From Tragulus kanchil (Eukaryota > Chordata > Mammalia > Artiodactyla > Tragulidae), in contig JAIOJX010000025.1 in assembly GCA_022376925.1 (NCBI GenBank), positions 95,569,608 through 95,633,607 on the forward strand: DNA of 64,000 nucleotides. Direction: 5' to 3'. Position numbers and translations under genes: made by a program. Below the pieces are notes generated by a model. The model saw only the letters and a list, made by a program, of their open reading frames with translations. It had not been told where the DNA came from and ran no database searches. Below are positions 55,583-64,000 of this stretch, one piece after another; position 1 is the first letter of the stretch, and every line of letters starts with the position of its first letter.

Positions 55583-57852
55583 AAAAACAAACCCCACAGA
55601 CCCCACAACAGGCTACAAAGCAAATCTCAACATACTTAGAGTGTTGATATTTTACTGACCACATTATCTATTGTCAATGCAAAGTAGATTTCAAAAATGA
55701 GACGAATTTCTGGGGTATAGCTGAAGACATACACTGAGAGGGAAATTTATAGTCTTAAATGTATTTATTATAGAATATTTCAGAAGTTAGGAAAAGAGTA
55801 ACATAATAAACCCAAAGTAAGTAGCAGAGGTATGAAAAGCAAAATTAATGGCATAGAAAAAGACAGATCTGACCAACACATCTGAAAGCTGGCTTTTTGA
55901 AAAGACACATCAAACTACTGGTAAGACTGAATAAGTAAAAAGGCAGAAGGAACTTAAAGCAACATGAATAATGGACAAAGAATTCATGACAGTCATTATT
56001 AAGATGAAAAAGAATTTCAAATGTACTCTGAGCCACTGTGAAGACTGAAAGAGAAAGTGCAGGATGTAATTTCTGGGCTACCTATCGACCACTGATATAT
56101 TTAAAGGCATCCTGGGCAGGAGTCCAGAACCAGGAGAGGATGGAAAATGCTTAAAAAGGCTGATGATGCACTCGGATGACTACACCAGCTCCCTGCTGCA
56201 TAGCATCCATCCATTTCCACACAATAGCTCATGGATACCCGCGATTCAGGGAGGTGGGCAGGAAAGACAACTCCATCCTTGTGTTGCAGACGGGTATCTA
56301 AGATCGGAGAAGTCTGGCGACTTCTCAGGTCACACTGGAGAGCAGCACAGGACTGGACTCCTGAGTCGTCCCACTCCCATCCAGGTCATTCCATGTAGAT
56401 TGCACTGGCTCTCTGTTGTGTTAGTACCATTGCCATTTGCTAGTCTTCAGGCCCAACAGGGTGAGCTCAAACTGTGACACAAATGTGCTGCTAAAATCAT
56501 CCACACATCAGACCCTCAGAATCAACCTGATAGAGGAAGCTTCCCAAATCAATAGGAAGAATAACTCAGCAATCTTTTCTGTTTCTATTCACTTGTTTCC
56601 AGCCCCCAACACACCACAGACAAGGACATTTTTCCCCTCAAAAGGAGATGAGTCCTCCTTCCCTGCCAGTAACTAACAGACTCCAGTGTTCATCTAAATC
56701 ATCCTCTGGCGAAGGCTAAAAACAAACCCCACAGACCCCACAACAGGCTACAAAGCAAATCTCAACATACTTAGAGTGTTGATATTTTACTGACCACATT
56801 ATCTATTGTCAATGCAAAGTAGATTTCAAAAATGAGACGAATTTCTGGGGTATAGCTGAAGACATACACTGAGAGGGAAATTTATAGTCTTAAATGTATT
56901 TATTATAGAATATTTCAGAAGTTAGGAAAAGAGTAACATAATAAACCCAAAGTAAGTAGCAGAGGTATGAAAAGCAAAATTAATGGCATAGAAAAAGACA
57001 GATCTGACCAACACATCTGAAAGCTGGCTTTTTGAAAAGACACATCAAACTACTGGTAAGACTGAATAAGTAAAAAGGCAGAAGGAACTTAAAGCAACAT
57101 GAATAATGGACAAAGAATTCATGACAGTCATTATTAAGATGAAAAAGAATTTCAAATGTACTCTGAGCCACTGTGAAGACTGAAAGAGAAAGTGCAGGAT
57201 GTAATTTCTGGGCTACCTATCGACCACTGATATATTTAAAGGCATCCTGGGCAGGAGTCCAGAACCAGGAGAGGATGGAAAATGCTTAAAAAGGCTGATG
57301 ATGCACTCGGATGACTACACCAGCTCCCTGCTGCATAGCATCCATCCATTTCCACACAATAGCTCATGGATACCCGCGATTCAGGGAGGTGGGCAGGAAA
57401 GACAACTCCATCCTTGTGTTGCAGACGGGTATCTAAGATCGGAGAAGTCTGGCGACTTCTCAGGTCACACTGGAGAGCAGCACAGGACTGGACTCCTGAG
57501 TCGTCCCACTCCCATCCAGGTCATTCCATGTAGATTGCACTGGCTCTCTGTTGTGTTAGTACCATTGCCATTTGCTAGTCTTCAGGCCCAACAGGGTGAG
57601 CTCAAACTGTGACACAAATGTGCTGCTAAAATCATCCACACATCAGACCCTCAGAATCAACCTGATAGAGGAAGCTTCCCAAATCAATAGGAAGAATAAC
57701 TCAGCAATCTTTTCTGTTTCTATTCACTTGTTTCCAGCCCCCAACACACCACAGACAAGGACATTTTTCCCCTCAAAAGGAGATGAGTCCTCCTTCCCTG
57801 CCAGTAACTAACAGACTCCAGTGTTCATCTAAATCATCCTCTGGCGAAGGCT
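55583..57852 (+). repeat. Direct duplication 18 (1135 bp, two abutting copies)
   Basis: Copy A 55583-56717 and copy B 56718-57852, essentially identical and joined at an 'aaaaa' microhomology. Confidence 0.95.
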
Positions 57853-59923
57853 AATTTTTGAAGGTGTTCCTAACCTAACTCAAAATGGCACCTTCAGTTC
57901 CATTCATTCAGCTGTCATGTCACAGATCAGTTCATGTACACGGAGATATAAACATCTGCCACACGTGAGGATGTTAGGTGGTGGAAGGACAGCCATTAAT
58001 AAGAGATATAATTCTTGATTTCAATAAACTAATGGTTCAGGAGAGGGAACAAAAAGGCCATATGAACTTAGCAAACATTCGTGTCCTTCACCATCCCACC
58101 TTTTGTATCTGGTATTTTTGTGTCAAAGTGCATTGCCCCAATGGAACTGGAGTGCCATCTGAATATTTTTCAAATGGATCTGACCGTGGAAATGAACAGT
58201 TGGCTGAAAGAGCACTTTCAAGGTCTCTGATATTCATTTCTCTGAATTTCAAGTGGGGCAGATACTCCAGCGTCCCTTTTCTGGTTGTCTGCTTGGGATT
58301 CCAGTGAGAGCCTCTCAGGACCAACCCTGAGCCACTCTGGGTATATGCTGAGTTAATCACCCCTAATTTACACTCTTGCATTCCCCATCAATCGTATCGC
58401 AGGTTCTGCCCAGGACTCTCTCCATCGCTAAAGTGAGCACAAAAATAAATAGCTCTGTTTCTCTGCCAACCATCCATGGCAAAAGTCTCCTCCCAACTCC
58501 TCCCAAGCAAATGACTGGTTATTTTAAACCCACATTCACATTAGGTCTTCATCTTTCATCTAGGCAGTGAACCTCATCTGGGTTGTTCCTATTTTAAAGG
58601 AACACCCACGCCCAGGAAATCTTCTGGAAGGAAATATTGAAAGTCATTCTCAAGTTCATTTGACAATCTTTCAAAGGCAGCATTATGTACATCTTAAAAA
58701 TAGAACACCTAATGCAATGGGGTTTTGCTGAAATGATTACAGGGGACTGTAATAGATACTACAAAGTCACCTTACATTATAGGTTTACCCTCAGAATCAA
58801 CCTGATAGAGGAAGCTTCCCAAATCAATAGGAAGAATAACTCAGCAATCTTTTCTGTTTCTATTCACTTGTTTCCAGCCCCCAACACACCACAGACAAGG
58901 ACATTTTTCCCCTCAAAAGGAGATGAGTCCTCCTTCCCTGCCAGTAACTAACAGACTCCAGTGTTCATCTAAATCATCCTCTGGCGAAGGCTAATTTTTG
59001 AAGGTGTTCCTAACCTAACTCAAAATGGCACCTTCAGTTCCATTCATTCAGCTGTCATGTCACAGATCAGTTCATGTACACGGAGATATAAACATCTGCC
59101 ACACGTGAGGATGTTAGGTGGTGGAAGGACAGCCATTAATAAGAGATATAATTCTTGATTTCAATAAACTAATGGTTCAGGAGAGGGAACAAAAAGGCCA
59201 TATGAACTTAGCAAACATTCGTGTCCTTCACCATCCCACCTTTTGTATCTGGTATTTTTGTGTCAAAGTGCATTGCCCCAATGGAACTGGAGTGCCATCT
59301 GAATATTTTTCAAATGGATCTGACCGTGGAAATGAACAGTTGGCTGAAAGAGCACTTTCAAGGTCTCTGATATTCATTTCTCTGAATTTCAAGTGGGGCA
59401 GATACTCCAGCGTCCCTTTTCTGGTTGTCTGCTTGGGATTCCAGTGAGAGCCTCTCAGGACCAACCCTGAGCCACTCTGGGTATATGCTGAGTTAATCAC
59501 CCCTAATTTACACTCTTGCATTCCCCATCAATCGTATCGCAGGTTCTGCCCAGGACTCTCTCCATCGCTAAAGTGAGCACAAAAATAAATAGCTCTGTTT
59601 CTCTGCCAACCATCCATGGCAAAAGTCTCCTCCCAACTCCTCCCAAGCAAATGACTGGTTATTTTAAACCCACATTCACATTAGGTCTTCATCTTTCATC
59701 TAGGCAGTGAACCTCATCTGGGTTGTTCCTATTTTAAAGGAACACCCACGCCCAGGAAATCTTCTGGAAGGAAATATTGAAAGTCATTCTCAAGTTCATT
59801 TGACAATCTTTCAAAGGCAGCATTATGTACATCTTAAAAATAGAACACCTAATGCAATGGGGTTTTGCTGAAATGATTACAGGGGACTGTAATAGATACT
59901 ACAAAGTCACCTTACATTATAGG
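57647..59923 (+). repeat. Direct duplication 19 (~1.137 kb, two copies)
   Basis: Copy A 57647-58783, filler 'ttt', copy B 58787-59923. The first ~205 bases also exist at 56512-56717, so that segment is present three times. Confidence 0.95.
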
Positions 59924-60085
59924 CTCCTTAACCGTTTTGAAAAGTGCCTCCATGTGCTTTCTTCTGTTCATTACAGGTCTCTGGGGGTTGAAGGGCAGGG
60001 ATTATCATGGCCACTTTACTAATGAGAAGCATACAGAATCAAGGTTTGAACCCTGGTGTTGCTCTTTGGGCCTCAGTTTCCCTGT

Positions 60086-60890
60086 TTATAAAGTGAGTAA
60101 TGGCCATCATCCACAAATCGACAGACAATAAATGCTGGAGAGGCTGCGGAGAAAAGGGAACACTCCTGCATTGCTGGTGGGAGTGTAAATTGATACAGCC
60201 TCTATGGAAGACAGTCTGGAGATTTCTTAAAAAACTAAAAATAGAAGCACCATATGACCCAGCAATCCCACTCTTAGGCTTATACCCTGATGAAATCAAA
60301 ACTGAAAGAAGCACCTGTACCCCAATGTTCATTGCAGCTCTCTATACAATAGCTAGAACATGGAAGGAACCTAGATGCCCATCAACGAACGAATGGATCC
60401 AAAAGCTCTGGTACATATATACAATGGAATACTACACAGCTGTAAAGAGAAATGCAGAAGAATCAGCCCTAATGAGGTGGCTGGATCTAGAACGTATCCT
60501 AAAAAGTGAAGTCAGTCAGAAAGAGAAGGACAAATACAGTATATTAACACATATATATGGAATCTAGTAGGATGGTGATGATGCCACATGCAGTGAAGAG
60601 ACAGAAAGACAGACATGGACAGTGGACATATGGACATTGTGGGGAAGGAACAGTGGGTGAGACGCGTAAAGGAAGTAGCATGAAGGCCTGTATTATCATA
60701 AGTCAAGAAAATAGCTCTAGTCATTGCTCTGTGAGAAAAGGGAATCCTTCAGGGGTGCTGTGTGATGGTCGGGAGGGATGGGAAGGGGGAGATATACATA
60801 TGACTAATCTGGGAACATACATATCTGTAAACAACAAAACTCTGTGAAAGTTAAAAGTAAAATAAAGGTTTTAAAAAAAATAAAGTGAGG
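60086..60890 (+). mobile_element. L1 3' end with ORF2 C-terminus
   Basis: The + frame at 60100-60567 is the C-terminal part of L1 ORF2, with landmarks [30 protein letters not shown] and MEYYTAVKRN. It is followed by a 3' UTR and an A-rich tail near 60870. 5'-truncated, so not autonomous. The part from 60455 is repeated at 61597-62032 by duplication 20. Confidence 0.93.
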
Positions 60891-62738
60891 ATAATAACAT
60901 GTGCCTCATAGGTTGTTATGGGACTATGTACAGTACTATGTTCTTGGTACTTGGTCTGTTTGCCACTAGGAACAATGAGGAAACAGATGTCAGAGAGGTA
61001 ATTACCTAATATTTATTTTGTGCATTTGAAATGGAGCTCTCCAAAGGGCCAGCCTCCCTCACCCCAGCATCCAGCCCTGGGCCTCGTGTAATGACAGCAC
61101 TCATGAATACTTGTTGAGATGAAAAGACTTGAATAATAACAAACACAAAGGACTTTCCTTTTGCTTCCAGAGACAGTACAGGCAGGGATCTATGAAAACT
61201 TCACTCCTTCTCTGCCCCCGGCTCACTGTGACCCAGACACCGGAATCCTCCACAAACAAAGTTTCTTTGAGAATTACCAAGACTCACATGGTTTTCTGGA
61301 AACCAATGAAGAACACTGTGAACCGAAGAGAATCAAGGAGACTAGACATGAGGGACCAGGACAAAGGGCTCAGTGGAGTCTCAGCTGTCCATGATACGGA
61401 CAGAGCCATCCCCAGGGTTGGCAACCCTCTCTCTGCATATCCTGAAAATGGAGTGACAAGTCTGTTCTCAATCAACCTTATTATTAATATCTCTCTTGAC
61501 TCACTGCAATGTTTTGGTAGAACGGTTAAGAACAGCTTTTATTGACCCCATGTGGGTGCAGCATTCACTGCCTCGCATCTCACTGCTCAGACACCACAGA
61601 AGAATCAGCCCTAATGAGGTGGCTGGATCTAGAACGTATCCTAAAAAGTGAAGTCAGTCAGAAAGAGAAGGACAAATACAGTATATTAACACATATATAT
61701 GGAATCTAGTAGGATGGTGATGATGCCACATGCAGTGAAGAGACAGAAAGACAGACATGGACAGTGGACATATGGACATTGTGGGGAAGGAACAGTGGGT
61801 GAGACGCGTAAAGGAAGTAGCATGAAGGCCTGTATTATCATAAGTCAAGAAAATAGCTCTAGTCATTGCTCTGTGAGAAAAGGGAATCCTTCAGGGGTGC
61901 TGTGTGATGGTCGGGAGGGATGGGAAGGGGGAGATATACATATGACTAATCTGGGAACATACATATCTGTAAACAACAAAACTCTGTGAAAGTTAAAAGT
62001 AAAATAAAGGTTTTAAAAAAAATAAAGTGAGGATAATAACATGTGCCTCATAGGTTGTTATGGGACTATGTACAGTACTATGTTCTTGGTACTTGGTCTG
62101 TTTGCCACTAGGAACAATGAGGAAACAGATGTCAGAGAGGTAATTACCTAATATTTATTTTGTGCATTTGAAATGGAGCTCTCCAAGGACCAGCCTCCCT
62201 CACCCCAGCATCCAGCCCTGGGCCTCGTGTAATGACAGCACTCATGAATACTTGTTGAGATGAAAAGACTTGAATAATAACAAACACAAAGGACTTTCCT
62301 TTTGCTTCCAGAGACAGTACAGGCAGGGATCTATGAAAACTTCACTCCTTCTCTGCCCCCGGCTCACTGTGACCCAGACACCGGAATCCTCCACAAACAA
62401 AGTTTCTTTGAGAATTACCAAGACTCACATGGTTTTCTGGAAACCAATGAAGAACACTGTGAACCGAAGAGAATCAAGGAGACTAGACATGAGGGACCAG
62501 GACAAAGGGCTCAGTGGAGTCTCAGCTGTCCATGATACGGACAGAGCCATCCCCAGGGTTGGCAACCCTCTCTCTGCATATCCTGAAAATGGAGTGACAA
62601 GTCTGTTCTCAATCAACCTTATTATTAATATCTCTCTTGACTCACTGAAATGCTTTGGTAGAACAGCTAAGAACAACCTTTATTGACCCCCATGTGGGTG
62701 CAGCATTCACTGCCTCGCATCTCACTGCTCAGACACCA
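60455..62738 (+). repeat. Direct duplication 20 (1142 bp, two abutting copies)
   Basis: Copy A 60455-61596 and copy B 61597-62738. Copy B starts inside an L1 3' end. About seven substitutions and indels cluster in the last ~90 bases of copy A (61507-61551 against 62648-62693). Confidence 0.95.
61150..61560 (+). other. Intronic sequence with a short + strand open frame (duplicate at 62291-62701)
   Basis: A 'tttgcttccag' acceptor-like site at 61160-61170 precedes a 74-codon frame (ETVQAGIYENF to SLSCP, then TGA). It recurs in the second copy of duplication 20. I do not recognise the peptide and see no upstream exon. Most likely non-coding. Confidence 0.3.
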
Positions 62739-64000
62739 CCCACACGAGCTTGGACTTTGTACCTTCAGGGCCTCAGCAGAGCTTTACTTCACTTGGTTGG
62801 CATAGATTTGGCTGAACATAAACATCTGCACTAAATTATAAATTTTCTCTGATTTAAGTTGACCAAATTCAGAAAGTTGTGTAACCAGCTATGTGAGGAG
62901 GTGGTGGGGAAACAGGCACTTGCATGTGCTGCCATGGGGGCACACTGACAACCTTGATGGAAAGCAGTGCACCGGATCTATCAGAGTTAGAGCCGCTCAT
63001 AGAGCTGGACCTAGCAAACCCTAAGATAAGAGTCAGCACCTACGGAGCATTTACATGTGCTGGGAGCTGCTTCCATCATGGCTTATATATTAATTTCTTT
63101 ATTCTTCATAAAAACCCTGGGAGGTAGGTCCTATCATCAGACCCATTTTTACAGATGAAGAAGTTCAAGCAAAAGGATTAAAATCATTTGTTCAAGGTTC
63201 TCCAGCCAGTAGGAAACCAGGCACCAGGTTCAGGGGAGAGATCACTTCACCACTATGCTATACGATATCCCTCTTCAGTGTTATCCATTTAGGTATTACC
63301 TATAGTGAAAAATTATAAACAACTTAAAAATCCATCATACAGGAAAAGTTACAGGTATAGTAGTTTTTCTGTTCCAGGGAAGAGTAGCAGTTGTATTTTT
63401 TTTTTTTAATGAAGTTGATATGGAAGTGTAGTGATGTGTTACAATCTCCAAGGTATAACAATTTAAGTTTAGAAAAAGCAGAGTGCAAGAGAGAATTCTA
63501 TCATCTACAGAAAAAATAATATATTCATAACGATGCCTGCACATGCACGCTATGAGAGGAGACATGAGAAGAGGTAAACAGAATAAAACAGAAAGGGCAC
63601 TGGAGGAGGGGCATGCAGTTCACTGCAGACCTTTGTACACCTTAGGAATTCTCTGCCTTGTAGGTGGGTTTTCTTTTTGAAAAGAAACTCAGTTTTTCAA
63701 CAAACTATATCTGTAAAGTCTATTAACAGTTGCCTAACAGAAAACAAAGCACTTGATGTTTAATTCTAAGACCAAATGTCCACATCGTCTTCAAGTCATT
63801 TGTTTACACATATTTCTCCCATCTAGCAGTCAGTTCAGAGGCTGGCACAGATGTATTGATGTCTTTTACAGACGACTATGGAATGAATGAATCATGAATA
63901 TGCTGAGTTGAAGCAAGTGGAATTGGTACTCATGAAGGTTCCTCCTCCTTACTTCTCTCTAGAACTGAGCTCTTGGAGGGATCATTGTCTACCCAGCAGG
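62739..64000. other. FAM184B intron, end of window
   Basis: No exon recognised. A MIR element spans about 63040-63260 ('ttacatgtgctgggagctgc', 'cccatttttacagatgaaga'). The FAM184B exons encoding the N-terminal half are expected beyond 64000. Confidence 0.6.

Noticed and set aside
60100..60567. 155-residue open frame with clear protein-like sequence
   Set aside because: It is the C-terminal end of L1 ORF2 in a 5'-truncated element, not a host gene.

Overview
The window is mammalian nuclear DNA. It is almost certainly from a ruminant, because it carries many tRNA-derived BOV-tA and CHR-type SINEs (the recurrent 'gggcttccctggtgg' motif), a BovB/ART2-like fragment, ruminant-style L1 ends, and older MIR, L2 and MaLR-like repeats. 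There is no prokaryotic gene, operon, CRISPR array or viral gene. Most open reading frames are intronic or repeat shadows.

Two protein-coding genes are present and they converge. On the + strand, positions 510-3926 hold exons 2, 3 and 4 of MED28, a Mediator head-module subunit; exon 1 and the promoter lie upstream of base 1. On the - strand, from 51970 down to 8021, are the last eleven coding exons of FAM184B, a coiled-coil protein. Taking one copy of each exon, they sum to 1599 bp, which is exactly 533 codons with the stop, and every splice phase matches. The N-terminal half of FAM184B must lie beyond 64000. MED28 next to FAM184B is the known gene order on ruminant chromosome 6, beside DCAF16, NCAPG and LCORL, a region associated with body size.

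The striking feature is twenty direct duplications, each 1.05-1.14 kb long, spread over unrelated sequence (exons, introns, SINEs, L1, UTR). The two copies abut directly or are separated by 3-53 bases of filler. In several cases the filler is a corrupted version of the sequence that properly follows the second copy, and differences between copies tend to gather near the end of the first. Constant length with varying sequence is the mark of unmerged overlapping contig or read ends. I read these as false duplications in the assembly. They duplicate MED28 exon 2 (67 bp) and the terminal exon, and wholly or partly duplicate six FAM184B exons. If taken literally they would destroy both reading frames.

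Layout: 1-5.3 kb MED28 exons and 3' UTR; 5.0-8.0 kb the convergent 3' ends; 8.0-51.97 kb FAM184B exons in repeat-rich introns, including about 4.5 kb of antisense L1 at 40.5-45 kb; 52-64 kb a further FAM184B intron with L2, MIR, SINE and a sense-strand L1 3' end. I found no previously undescribed biological system. The main result is the artefact pattern and a corrected exon map of both genes.
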